From the NCBI GenBank assembly GCA_028698995.1, contig JAQVVM010000037.1:1-46030 (forward strand): a stretch of DNA of 46,030 nt, written 5' to 3'. Source of the stretch: Bacteroidales bacterium. GTDB lineage: Bacteria > Bacteroidota > Bacteroidia > Bacteroidales > PXBB01. Numbering within the stretch: the stretch's first letter is position 1; the number at the start of each line of letters is the position of its first letter. Shown piece after piece: positions 7,628 to 16,069 of the stretch. The position numbers were made by a program, and so were the translations under genes. The notes beneath the pieces are model-generated. The model made no database searches. It was not told where the DNA came from and was given only the letters and a program-made list of their open reading frames with translations.

Positions 7628-8575
7628 TTATAAAAAAATTATTTTCCAAATTGCACCCTTCAACCATTCATACCATTTATCCATTCCCTCACCTGTTTTG
7701 GCAGACACTTCTATGAATTGTAGGTGGTGGTTTACCTGCAAGGCATATTCTTTTGCTTTTTCAACTTTAAAGTCAACATAAGGCAAAAGATCAATTTTAT
7801 TAATAATGCATATATCAGATGTGTTAAACATATTGGGATATTTGATGGGCTTATCATCTCCTTCGGTAACACTTATAACCACTACACGGTAAGCTTCCCC
7901 CAGATCAAACAAAGATGGACACACAAGATTTCCTACATTTTCAATGATGAGCACAGAGTTGTCTTTCACTTCAAGTTTTTTGATGGCTTTTTGAATCATA
8001 TCCGCATCCAGATGGCAACCATTACCTGTATTAATCTGAATTACAGGAGCACCTGTAGCATTAATACGATTGGCATCATTCATGGTTTGCTGGTCTCCTT
8101 CAATAACACTGAAAGAAAGTTCACTTTTCAAATCAGTAATGGTTCTTTCAAGTAAAGTTGTTTTTCCTGATCCGGGCGAACTAACTAAATTTAATGTAAG
8201 AATATTTTTAGCTTCAAAATAGCCCCTGTTTCTTTCTGCTAATAAATTATTCTGCGAAAGGACATCCTGCTCTAATTGTACAACTTTGCTGCCTGAATGA
8301 GTATGCCCATGTTCATGCTCATGAACGTGATGATGTGTATGCTCGTGGGAATGTTCATTATCGTGGCTTTGTTCGTGACTATGTTCATGCGGATGGGCAT
8401 GTTCGTGGCTATGGGTATGAGGATGTGGGTGTAAATGTTTCCTCCCAGTAGTTTGTTCAAAGGAGTGCTCATGATCGTGTGAATGGTCTTGACTATGAGG
8501 ATGATTATCTTCCTGTCCAGGAATGGAAAATTTTGTTGAATTTTGGTCGCCTTCGCAACCGCAGGTATTGCACAT
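7628..8575 (-). CDS. hypB: Hydrogenase/urease nickel-insertion GTPase HypB
   Basis: 315 aa. It begins MCNTCGC, the high-affinity metal motif near the N-terminus of many HypB proteins, then a very long His/Glu-rich stretch (about residues 25-93) for nickel storage, then the G-domain: P-loop PGSGKTT (~134-140), EGDQQT, NKIDLLPY and a C-terminal SAKTGEG. HypB, a SIMIBI-class GTPase, delivers Ni to the hydrogenase large subunit together with HypA. It has its own -7 box (TAACTTTG, 8600-8607 minus) and a 103-bp gap upstream, so it may be transcribed separately from hypA as well as by read-through. Confidence 0.95.
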   Translation of the reverse strand: MCNTCGCEGDQNSTKFSIPGQEDNHPHSQDHSHDHEHSFEQTTGRKHLHPHPHTHSHEHAHPHEHSHEQSHDNEHSHEHTHHHVHEHEHGHTHSGSKVVQLEQDVLSQNNLLAERNRGYFEAKNILTLNLVSSPGSGKTTLLERTITDLKSELSFSVIEGDQQTMNDANRINATGAPVIQINTGNGCHLDADMIQKAIKKLEVKDNSVLIIENVGNLVCPSLFDLGEAYRVVVISVTEGDDKPIKYPNMFNTSDICIINKIDLLPYVDFKVEKAKEYALQVNHHLQFIEVSAKTGEGMDKWYEWLKGAIWKIIFL

Positions 8576-8599
8576 GATATGTTATTTTAGTTTGAGTAG

Positions 8600-8607
8600 C
8601 AAAGTTA
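8600..8607 (-). promoter_or_regulatory. -7 box upstream of hypB
   Basis: TAACTTTG on the minus strand, 25 nt upstream of ATG 8575, fits TAnnTTTG. Confidence 0.5.
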
Positions 8608-8678
8608 GTGAGATTTTTCGAATTAGAAGAAGAGGATAAAGGTAAGTTTGAGCATTTTTAATATCTGACACCAATTGC

Positions 8679-9143
8679 TTAGTCATTTTGTATCAATAAC
8701 ACAATCTTTTCGAGATAGAATGCATCTATTTCATCAAAGGCATTGAATTCTGTGCTGTCCACATCAAAAACTGCTATTATTTGGCCATCTCTATTGCGTA
8801 ATGGCAGCACAATTTCTGAGTTGGAACGCGAGTCACAGGCAATATGCCCCGGGAATTTATGTACATCCGGCACAATCAATGTTTTATTTTGATTGACAGC
8901 AGCCCAGCAAACTCCTTTATCTTTTGTTAGTATTTGACAGGCCAATGGCCCTTGATACGGACCTACAGTTAGCTGACCGTCAATAATACGGTAAAAGCCA
9001 CACCAAAAAAAATAATCGATTTTGGCATGTAATAATGCACATACTGTAGCCATACGCGCAATAATATCAGGTGTTTTTGTGAGAAGTCCTTCCAATTGCT
9101 CATATACTCTTATGTATCTTCCTGTTTTCTTTTCTTTTTCCAT
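8679..9143 (-). CDS. msrC: GAF-domain free methionine-(R)-sulfoxide reductase
   Basis: 154 aa from ATG 9143 (a TTG six codons upstream would overlap hypA). A single GAF domain with the fRMsr signature: GPYQGPLAC (C69), KGVC (C79) and PGHIACDSRSNSEIVLP (C103); all three redox cysteines of the family are present. The enzyme reduces free L-methionine-R-sulfoxide using thioredoxin, in the cytoplasm. Position 10 bp after hypA and before hypB is unusual and suggests protection of the maturation system or the cell against oxidants when hydrogenase is made (inference). Confidence 0.9.
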   Translation of the reverse strand: MEKEKKTGRYIRVYEQLEGLLTKTPDIIARMATVCALLHAKIDYFFWCGFYRIIDGQLTVGPYQGPLACQILTKDKGVCWAAVNQNKTLIVPDVHKFPGHIACDSRSNSEIVLPLRNRDGQIIAVFDVDSTEFNAFDEIDAFYLEKIVLLIQND

Positions 9144-9153
9144 ATATTTTTTT

Positions 9154-9495
9154 TTAGTCAAAACTAAAGCTTTTAATCCTCAGCTCATTCCCTCTAATTA
9201 GTTCGGTTTTAAAAGAGCTGCAGCACGGGCAGGGCGTGGCATAATGGCTTACAGGAAATTCAGCATCGCAGTCGTGGCATCTGGCAACTGATTTAATCCG
9301 GAGTATCTTAAATACTGTTTTTCGAAACAGCGAACTGCGCGGGGCATGGCTGAAAGCAAAATCAAGAGCATCGTACTCCACACCACTCAGCTCACCAATT
9401 TCAAGCTCTATTTCTGTAACTTCAGCAGCCTCATGTTTTATTGCGCTTTCCTCAACCGTATCGAGAATATTAGCAACAATTGAAAGTTCGTGCAT
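9154..9495 (-). CDS. hypA: Hydrogenase nickel-insertion zinc protein HypA
   Basis: 113 aa, the usual length. Starts MHELSI; the amino terminus and His2 bind Ni in the family. The structural zinc site is C73/C76 (CHDC) with C89/C92 (CPCC). HypA passes nickel to hydrogenase large-subunit precursors together with HypB. It starts 18 bp after the LRR-protein gene and ends 10 bp before the sulfoxide-reductase ATG. Residues 30-56 are the conserved LEIGELSGVEYDALDFAF region. Confidence 0.93.
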   Translation of the reverse strand: MHELSIVANILDTVEESAIKHEAAEVTEIELEIGELSGVEYDALDFAFSHAPRSSLFRKTVFKILRIKSVARCHDCDAEFPVSHYATPCPCCSSFKTELIRGNELRIKSFSFD

Positions 9496-9513
9496 TATTT
9501 AATATTTTTGTAA

Positions 9514-10401
9514 TTATTTATCAAAATCCACTTTGACATCGTTGTCCACTAAAACCCTTATTTGTTCATTGTCAGCATCATTACCCGAAATATCTACATA
9601 TTCAAGTAGAGGAAGTTCAAACAGGGGTGACAAATCTGAAATTTTATTACCTGATAAGAAAAGACGCTTCAGCTTTGTCAGGTGCCTGATAGAATCAATA
9701 TCTCTAAGCTGGTTATCCGACAGGTTTAATTCCTCAATATAGGTCAATTCTTCAAGCAAGGACAAATCACTGATGCTGTTGTCGGATAGGTCGAGGGTTT
9801 TCACGTGTAGGCAATACTGAACACCCTCAAGATTGTTTATTCCTGAAGAAGACAATTCGTATTCATCAAAATCCTCCAAATAATAATAAGGGAAGCTTCT
9901 TTCGAGCGTGCCATATTGCCTGAGTTTTACGGCATCGTAAAAAGAAAAAAGCGCTGGTTTAGTATGACATTGTTGCTTACGTTTACTGTTAAGTGTATTT
10001 TCAATTGTAAACCCATCTGTATCAAAATCCCATTCATAAACAGGGGTAAAATCAATATCAACCTGACTTTCAAAGTCTTTTGCAAAATCTTCAAGGTTTT
10101 CAAGACTCAGGATATGAGCATATTCCTGAAGTAATTCCATGTTGCCAGTGGCCGCCCTTCTGTTTATTTCGTTCCTGTGAAAGCTTGCCCTGTCGGGATG
10201 ATACAACATCATAAGTTTGTAGAAACCTTTACCATTCGGCTCTATCCTGACCGGAGTAAAATCATTTATCAATTCAGCAATGAGACCCAATGTTGAGAAA
10301 CTGTGATTCTTATACAGATTAATAAGAGTCAGAGATATTCTGTTCAAATTATCGATGCTGTAGGCATCAAGCAGTTTTTTATGTAAATCTTTGCAGGACA
10401 T
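9514..10401 (-). CDS. Leucine-rich-repeat protein with a J-domain-like segment, inside the hyp operon
   Basis: 295 aa from ATG 10401. Residues about 55-85 contain GFYKLMMLYHPDRASFHRNE, closely resembling the HPD turn of DnaJ J-domains (HPD at 68-70), although flanking helices are shortened or unusual. From ~185 to the end are four or five ~22-aa leucine-rich repeats of the LDLSDNSISDLS / LNLSDNQLRDID / LFLSGNKISDLS type. No signal peptide, so probably cytoplasmic. It lies 29 bp after hypE and 18 bp before hypA, so it must be cotranscribed with the Hyp genes. A role as a co-chaperone or protein-binding factor in hydrogenase assembly is inference; it is not a standard Hyp protein. Confidence 0.75.
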   Translation of the reverse strand: MSCKDLHKKLLDAYSIDNLNRISLTLINLYKNHSFSTLGLIAELINDFTPVRIEPNGKGFYKLMMLYHPDRASFHRNEINRRAATGNMELLQEYAHILSLENLEDFAKDFESQVDIDFTPVYEWDFDTDGFTIENTLNSKRKQQCHTKPALFSFYDAVKLRQYGTLERSFPYYYLEDFDEYELSSSGINNLEGVQYCLHVKTLDLSDNSISDLSLLEELTYIEELNLSDNQLRDIDSIRHLTKLKRLFLSGNKISDLSPLFELPLLEYVDISGNDADNEQIRVLVDNDVKVDFDK

Positions 10402-10430
10402 GACTGACAATTTTTATAAAGTGCATTACA

Positions 10431-11444
10431 TCAACAGATTCTTGGAAGTTGTTCTCCGGCAAGCATATCAATAATCCGTTTCCCTCCTATCCCGGTATTT
10501 AATATAGCTTTTGAGGGATGAGCTTCCACAATTTCTCCTATAATTGAAGCATCTTTACCAAGCTCGTGTAATTTCATCGTTTCAAGCACCAATTCAGCAT
10601 CGTCGGGATGAACCACAAGAATAACTTTACCTTCATTAGCAACATAGAAAGGATCAAATCCAAGCAGTTCACACATACCTCTTACATTTTCATTTACAGG
10701 TACCCTGAATTCTTCAATTTCGACACCGAGTTTAAGTTGTTCAGCCAGCTCACAAAGGACAGTAGCCATACCTCCCCTTGTGGCATCACGCATAAAATTA
10801 ATGCGGCTGCCGGTGTTTAAAATTTTTTGAATTAAACCGTTAAGAGAGGCACAATCTGATTTTATATCTGCTTCAAAATTTCCAAAATTTCTAACAGCCA
10901 TTATAGCCATACCATGATCAGCTATAGAACCATTAATAATAATCTTATCTCCCGTTTTAATTTTAACACCCAATCCAATTTCACAGTATTTTTCCTCATG
11001 AACTCCTATACCGGCAGTATTAATAAAAACTTTATCGCATTGGCCTTTACTCACAACTTTTGTATCACCGGTAACGATTAAAACACCTGCTTTCTTAGCT
11101 TCATCAGCCATAGCACTTACTATTTTTTCAAGATCTGTAAGCGGGAAACCTTCTTCAATGATAAAAGCCGCACTTATGTAAAGCGGTTTGGCACCGGATA
11201 CTGAAATATCATTAACGGTACCGCAAACAGCTAGTTTACCAATATTACCTCCAGGGAAAAATACCGGATCAATCACATACGAATCTGTTGTAAAAGCGAT
11301 TTTGGTTCTATTGAGCTGCAATAGAGCAGCATCTGTCTGTTGCTTTAAAATAGCATTATCAAAATATTTGACAAACAAGTTTTTAATTAATTCATGCGAT
11401 AATTTCCCACCGCTGCCATGTCCTAATAAAATTGTTTCTTTCAT
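10431..11444 (-). CDS. hypE: Hydrogenase maturation protein HypE (thiocyanate/cyanide ligand synthesis)
   Basis: 337 aa, normal length, PurM/SelD-like ATPase fold (GHGSGGKLSHELI near the start, TTDSYVIDPVFFPGGNIG, DATRGGMATVLCELAE). The last four residues are PRIC, whose Cys accepts the carbamoyl group from HypF and is dehydrated to thiocyanate to supply the CN ligands of the NiFe active site. Its start directly abuts the hypD stop codon (no gap), so translation is coupled; HypE works with the HypCD complex. Confidence 0.96.
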   Translation of the reverse strand: MKETILLGHGSGGKLSHELIKNLFVKYFDNAILKQQTDAALLQLNRTKIAFTTDSYVIDPVFFPGGNIGKLAVCGTVNDISVSGAKPLYISAAFIIEEGFPLTDLEKIVSAMADEAKKAGVLIVTGDTKVVSKGQCDKVFINTAGIGVHEEKYCEIGLGVKIKTGDKIIINGSIADHGMAIMAVRNFGNFEADIKSDCASLNGLIQKILNTGSRINFMRDATRGGMATVLCELAEQLKLGVEIEEFRVPVNENVRGMCELLGFDPFYVANEGKVILVVHPDDAELVLETMKLHELGKDASIIGEIVEAHPSKAILNTGIGGKRIIDMLAGEQLPRIC

Positions 11445-12524
11445 TTATTTATTAAATCTGAAATATGCGTTACAAGCCCCTTCATGAGAAACCATACAAG
11501 CCCCTACAGGATTTGACGAAGTACATGCTTTTCCAAAAAGTTTGCAATCAACTGGTTTTTTTAAGCCTTTTAAAATCTCTCCACAAATACAACCTTTGTC
11601 TTCCTTGGTAGGTTCTACTTCAACTGGTATCATTATTTCTGCATCATGTTTACAGTATTTTTCATTGACTGCCATGCCACTATCTTTAAGAACCCCAAGC
11701 CCTCGCCACCAGTCATCCCTAAGAGAGAAAACCTCATTCAAAGCCTCCTGAGCTCTAACATTGCCCTGATAAGTTACAGCTCTTTTATATTGAATTTCAA
11801 CTTTACAATCATGATTTGTAATTTGTTTTGCCAACATATAAACCGATTGCAGGATATCTACCGGCTCAAAACCTGAAATAACACAACCAACACCATATTT
11901 GGCAGGTATTCCATCATATATTTTAGCTCCTGTTACTACACTAACATGCCCGGGAGCTAAGTAACCATCAATTTTAACTCCTTCATCTATAAGGGCCGAC
12001 ATTGCTGGAGGCATGATTTTATGTGAGCTTAACAGATAAAAATTATTTATGTTGTCTTTCATAGCATTTATAAGACCTACAGCACTTCCTGGAGCTGTAG
12101 TTTCAAAACCTACGCCAAGAAAAACAATTTTTTTCTGCGAATTTTCCTGAGCAATTTTTAAAGCATCGAGCACTGAATATACAATTCGAACATCTGCACC
12201 CCTGCTTTTTTCGAGGTTGAGTGAGGATGTTGAACCAGGTACACGGATAAGATCTCCATAAGTAGTTATTATAACATCTTTAAGACGGCTGTAAGCAACA
12301 GCCCTGTCTATAAAACCACGACTTGTAACACAAACAGGACACCCTGGCCCTGAAACAAGATTAATGTTTTTGGGTAAGAGTGAAGGAATGCCAAATTTTT
12401 GAATAGCCCAAGTATGACCTCCGCAAACTTCCATTAAAGTTATGGGCTTTTCAGAGACCATTGCAATTTTTTTGACTATTTGCTCTACAAGGGTTTTATC
12501 CCTGTATTCATCAATGTATTTCAT
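11445..12524 (-). CDS. hypD: Hydrogenase maturation iron-sulfur protein HypD
   Basis: 359 aa. Conserved motifs: EVCGGHTWAIQKFG (C34), GPGCPVCVT (C62, C65), GFETTAPG and C-terminal cysteines (GCICGEILKG, KACTSSNPVGAC) for the 4Fe-4S cluster. HypD with HypC forms the scaffold on which the Fe(CN)2CO group is assembled before transfer to the large subunit. It is 12 bp downstream of hypC and contiguous with hypE. Confidence 0.96.
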   Translation of the reverse strand: MKYIDEYRDKTLVEQIVKKIAMVSEKPITLMEVCGGHTWAIQKFGIPSLLPKNINLVSGPGCPVCVTSRGFIDRAVAYSRLKDVIITTYGDLIRVPGSTSSLNLEKSRGADVRIVYSVLDALKIAQENSQKKIVFLGVGFETTAPGSAVGLINAMKDNINNFYLLSSHKIMPPAMSALIDEGVKIDGYLAPGHVSVVTGAKIYDGIPAKYGVGCVISGFEPVDILQSVYMLAKQITNHDCKVEIQYKRAVTYQGNVRAQEALNEVFSLRDDWWRGLGVLKDSGMAVNEKYCKHDAEIMIPVEVEPTKEDKGCICGEILKGLKKPVDCKLFGKACTSSNPVGACMVSHEGACNAYFRFNK

Positions 12525-12536
12525 AAATAATATGAG

Positions 12537-12785
12537 CTAAAAATTATCCAATTCCGGTTTGATTTCATCATTTAGCGCATCGAATTCTTCGAAAGTTTTC
12601 AATGTTTCCAACGCTTCTTCTTCACTAATTTTTTGAATAGCAAAACCGGTATGTAATAAGATATAATCATCAACCTTAACATCGTCCAGCAATTGCAATG
12701 AAGCTTCGTACTTGGTACCTCCAACAGATACAACGGCTTTATCTCCATCAATAGAAATAACTTTAGCAGGTATGCTTAAACACAT
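12537..12785 (-). CDS. hypC: Hydrogenase assembly chaperone HypC
   Basis: 82 aa. Starts MCLSIPAKV, with the essential Cys2 that holds the iron group, then a small OB-like beta barrel (DDYILLHTGFAIQKISEEEA). The acidic tail is typical. HypC binds HypD and the hydrogenase large-subunit precursor. A separate -7 box (12803-12810, minus) in the 78-bp gap after hypF suggests hypCDE can be transcribed independently. Confidence 0.95.
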   Translation of the reverse strand: MCLSIPAKVISIDGDKAVVSVGGTKYEASLQLLDDVKVDDYILLHTGFAIQKISEEEALETLKTFEEFDALNDEIKPELDNF

Positions 12786-12802
12786 AAAATATAGTTTTTA
12801 TA

Positions 12803-12810
12803 CAAAATTA
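12803..12810 (-). promoter_or_regulatory. -7 box upstream of hypC
   Basis: TAATTTTG on the minus strand, 17 nt upstream of ATG 12785. Confidence 0.5.
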
Positions 12811-12863
12811 CTTTTTTTATTCAACATGAGAAATGGTTACTTAGGTAAAAGCAGGAAATAAAT

Positions 12864-15131
12864 TTAATTGGTTTGCTTTTGACTGGTCTTTTTTGCACCC
12901 ACAACCAACTGCCCCAAAGCAATAGCCCCATCATTTGTGGGGACCTTACAATGAGTAAATACTTCAAAACCCTCTTTTGCTAACTTATTTTCGAGATTTT
13001 CCAACAGGTATTTATTCTGAAAAGTACCTCCCGACAATACGACCTTGTTCAGATGATGTTCATCCCTGATTTTTTTTACTGCTTCACACGTAATCAAAAT
13101 GATGGTATTGTGGAACTTAGCTGAAATCTCTGATATGGCAACAGCATTTTTTAAATCATTAACAATACTGATGAATGTTTCATCAAAAGAGATAGTATGC
13201 CCAATTTTAAAAGAATAATATGCTTGAATTTTCTTATCAATAGCCGCCTCAAGCCTCATAGGAGCCTCCGCATGAAACTTACTTACTGGACATAGATTAA
13301 TGAGTGCCGCTACAGCATCAAAAAGTCTTCCTGCACTTGAGGTTAAAGGGGAGTTTATTCTCTTGTCAACAGCATTACATAGCATAGCTATCGACGAGGG
13401 ATTTATATGATTTAGAAAAGGCAGGTTCATGTTCATGAAATCTAAACCAAATATTTTGTATAAATAGGAAACTGCCATACGCCAAGGCTCATCAGTTACT
13501 TTATCTCCACCGGGCATTGGAATATATTCAAAATGATTTACCCGTTCATAATCCAAAAGGTCACACACAAAAAATTCCCCTCCCCAAATATTTCCATCAT
13601 CTCCATAGCCGGTACCATCAAAACTTACACCTATTACTTTTTCATCCAGATTATATTCAGCCATACAGGATGCAATGTGGGCATGATGGTGCTGTACCTT
13701 AATATGTTTAAGTTTTAGTTCTTCTGCAAAACGTGTAGAAAGATAATCAGGGTGTAAATCGCTTACCACAACCGAAGGCTTAAACCTGAAAAGTTTTTTA
13801 AACTGATTTATAGTTTCAGTATAAAAACCGTAAGTTTCAAGATTTTTAAGATCACCGATGTGCTGACTTAAAATTGCCTGATTTTCTTTACCGATACAAA
13901 AACAATTAACAAGCTCAGCACCAACCGCAAGAATGCCATCCACATTAAATTTAAGATTTAAAGGAACGGGCACATATCCCCTAGAACGCCGTATTAGTCT
14001 TTCTTTATCATTTACAACAAGTGTTACTGAATCATCGGCACGATTGTAAATAGCTCTGTTATAGGTTAATACAGCATCAGCAACAGGTGTCAGCTTTGAT
14101 AGGGCTTGTTCATTATCAATAATTATAGGTTCTTCGGAGATATTACCACTTGTCAGAACGAGGGGTTTCATTTTAAGATTTTCAAAAAGCAAATGATGTA
14201 ATGGCATATAGGGCAACATGGCGCCAATAGTATTAAAACCTAAGGTAACTGAAGGGGCAAGTTGTCTTTTTTGGTTCAACAGTACTATGGGACGTCTGAA
14301 TGAGGTCAAAGATGAACTTTCTGTGTCATTAAAATATGCAAATTCTTTTATAGCATCAAGTGATGAAAACATAACGGCAAATGGTTTACCTTCACGGTTT
14401 TTACGTGTACGAAGTTTTGACACTGCTTCTTCATCACTAGCGTCACAGGCTAAAAAATACCCACCTAGACCCTTAATGGCAACAATTTTATGATTATTAA
14501 AAAGTTTGCAAAGCTCTTTAATGATAGTTTGGATTTCTTTAATTTTTTGCCCATCATTATAAAGTGTATATTCAGGTCCACAATCAGAACAAGCTACGGG
14601 TTGAGCATGAAACCTTCTGTCTTGAATATTGGTATATTCTTTACGACATGCAGGACACATTTCAAACGGACTCATAGTCGTCTTTTCTCTGTCGTATGGT
14701 AAATCTTCAATAATGGTAAAACGGGGACCACAATTGGTACAATTAATAAAAGGGTAATCAATACGATTTGCCTGCATCTTCATATCTGCCAGACATTCAT
14801 CACAAACAGCAATATCAGGACTCACATCCGTTATTTGTTCAGATACCGAAGAGCTTTTAACGATTGAAAAAGACTTGAAGTCAAAGGGCTTAACAGCTTC
14901 ATATTCAATTATTTCAATATGGGATGCCAATGGCGCAGAAAGTCTGATATCTTCAATAAAACGTTTAAGTATATCTTGTGATGTATTAACCAAAATAATC
15001 ACACCATCGTTTCGGTTTTCAACAGTACCATTAAGATTATACGAAAGAGCTAATCTGTATATAAACGGTCTGAATCCTACTCCCTGCACCAATCCCTTGA
15101 TATTAATTTTAAAAGTAATGTCTTTTTTCAA
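12864..15131 (-). CDS. hypF: Carbamoyltransferase HypF
   Basis: 755 aa, full length. Order: acylphosphatase-like domain (GLVQGVGFRPFIYRLA, 13-28); two zinc-finger blocks with CDECLADM, CTNCGPRFT, CPACRKEY and CSDCG (~110-180); YrdC-like domain (KGLGGYFLACDASDE, ~215 onward); C-terminal Kae1/TsaD-like domain (HHHAHIASCMAEY, GVSFDGTGYGDDGNIWGGEF, VLSGGTFQNKYLL). It makes carbamoyl-adenylate from carbamoyl phosphate and ATP and transfers the carbamoyl group to the HypE terminal Cys. The start is TTG (no in-frame ATG nearby); the -7 box TAGGTTTG (15151-15158) lies 19 nt upstream. First gene of the hyp cluster. Confidence 0.95.
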   Translation of the reverse strand: MKKDITFKINIKGLVQGVGFRPFIYRLALSYNLNGTVENRNDGVIILVNTSQDILKRFIEDIRLSAPLASHIEIIEYEAVKPFDFKSFSIVKSSSVSEQITDVSPDIAVCDECLADMKMQANRIDYPFINCTNCGPRFTIIEDLPYDREKTTMSPFEMCPACRKEYTNIQDRRFHAQPVACSDCGPEYTLYNDGQKIKEIQTIIKELCKLFNNHKIVAIKGLGGYFLACDASDEEAVSKLRTRKNREGKPFAVMFSSLDAIKEFAYFNDTESSSLTSFRRPIVLLNQKRQLAPSVTLGFNTIGAMLPYMPLHHLLFENLKMKPLVLTSGNISEEPIIIDNEQALSKLTPVADAVLTYNRAIYNRADDSVTLVVNDKERLIRRSRGYVPVPLNLKFNVDGILAVGAELVNCFCIGKENQAILSQHIGDLKNLETYGFYTETINQFKKLFRFKPSVVVSDLHPDYLSTRFAEELKLKHIKVQHHHAHIASCMAEYNLDEKVIGVSFDGTGYGDDGNIWGGEFFVCDLLDYERVNHFEYIPMPGGDKVTDEPWRMAVSYLYKIFGLDFMNMNLPFLNHINPSSIAMLCNAVDKRINSPLTSSAGRLFDAVAALINLCPVSKFHAEAPMRLEAAIDKKIQAYYSFKIGHTISFDETFISIVNDLKNAVAISEISAKFHNTIILITCEAVKKIRDEHHLNKVVLSGGTFQNKYLLENLENKLAKEGFEVFTHCKVPTNDGAIALGQLVVGAKKTSQKQTN

Positions 15132-15150
15132 TTCAGTATCTTTATTTATG

Positions 15151-15158
15151 CAAACCTA
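15151..15158 (-). promoter_or_regulatory. -7 box upstream of hypF
   Basis: TAGGTTTG on the minus strand, 19 nt before TTG 15131; implies a short leader and supports the TTG start. Confidence 0.5.
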
Positions 15159-15374
15159 CATATTTTAAATAGTTTTGAAAAAGAAATTTAAAAGAACTAA
15201 CTGTTTTTGTTATTTGTTTTTGGTGGCAAATCCAAAAAAAATGAAGTTGTTAAGAAGATGTTCGCTAGAGTAATAACTGTGAGAATAAAATTAATATATA
15301 TACAAGCACATAAATCTTTACATGATTAAGCAACTTAATCACTATTTATAGTCTTTTCCAATAAAAACTAAATT

Positions 15375-16004
15375 ATGAAAAAATCAATTTTATTGTTCTT
15401 AATCTTATCTGTGTTTATCTTTTCTTGTAAAAAAGACAAAGATGATGTAGTGCCAGAACCCCCTAAGGAAACAGTTACAGACGCCAACGGCAATATTTAC
15501 AATACTGTAACTATTGGGACACAAACATGGATGGCTACTAATTTAAAAGTTAATACCTCAGGCAGTTATATTTATAACAATAGCAATAATAATGTAAATG
15601 TTTATGGGCGACTTTATACTTGGGAAGCTGCCAAAAGTGCTTGTCCTTCGGGATGGAGATTACCAACACAGGCAGAATTTGTAACAATGTCGCAAAGTCT
15701 TGGTGGAAATCAAGTATCTGGAGGCAAAATGAAAAATGCAGGAACCACTTATTGGCAAACCCCAAATACCGGCGGAAACAATGCAAGTGGATTTAATGGT
15801 ATGCCCGGAGGTTATAGAAATTCTTCTGATGGTGTATTTTTTGGCTTAGGACAATATGGTTTTTATTGGACTTCCACCGATTGCAGCACTTGACCTGATT
15901 CCCCTAAGGCAACTTCAATTTTGCTGACGTATAATACTGCTGTTCTAAATTTTATGGAAAGCGATGGACCTCAGGCTTTTTCAGTTAAATGTGTGAAAAA
16001 TTAA
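15375..16004 (+). CDS. FISUMP-domain lipoprotein, interrupted by an in-frame TGA at codon 173
   Basis: A lipoprotein signal (MKKSILLFLILSVFIFSC, Cys at 18) leads into a FISUMP (Fibrobacter major paralogous) domain: VTIGTQTWMATNLKV, YTWEAAKSACPSGWRLPT, GFNGMPGGYR, YGFYWTST. The frame meets TGA at 15891-15893, yet the same frame continues 36 residues to TAA at 16002-16004 with the expected ending FSVKCVKN, whose Cys normally pairs with the CPSGW Cys. So the downstream part is genuine domain sequence. The TGA is either a nonsense mutation (pseudogene) or a selenocysteine codon; tRNA-Sec begins 66 bp further on. The context would read CSTU. I recognise no classical SECIS hairpin. Confidence 0.65.
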
Positions 16005-16027
16005 AAGTAAGAACTGTATTTTTTTAG

Positions 16028-16045
16028 AAAATTTACTATTTTTGC
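16028..16045 (+). promoter_or_regulatory. Promoter segment of tRNA-Sec/selA
   Basis: AAAATTTACTATTTTTGC contains the -7 box TATTTTTG (16037-16044), 26 nt upstream of the tRNA 5' end. The same 18 bases occur exactly in the promoter of the kinase gene at 30408-30425. Confidence 0.6.
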
Positions 16046-16069
16046 AATAGTTCTCAAGAATTAAGATTT

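Noticed and set aside
15891..15960. Classical SECIS hairpin after the FISUMP TGA
   Set aside because: Only a 5-bp GCAA/TTGC-type stem with loop CTTCAATT is visible; the conserved loop G/GU and stem spacing are lacking, so I do not claim a SECIS.
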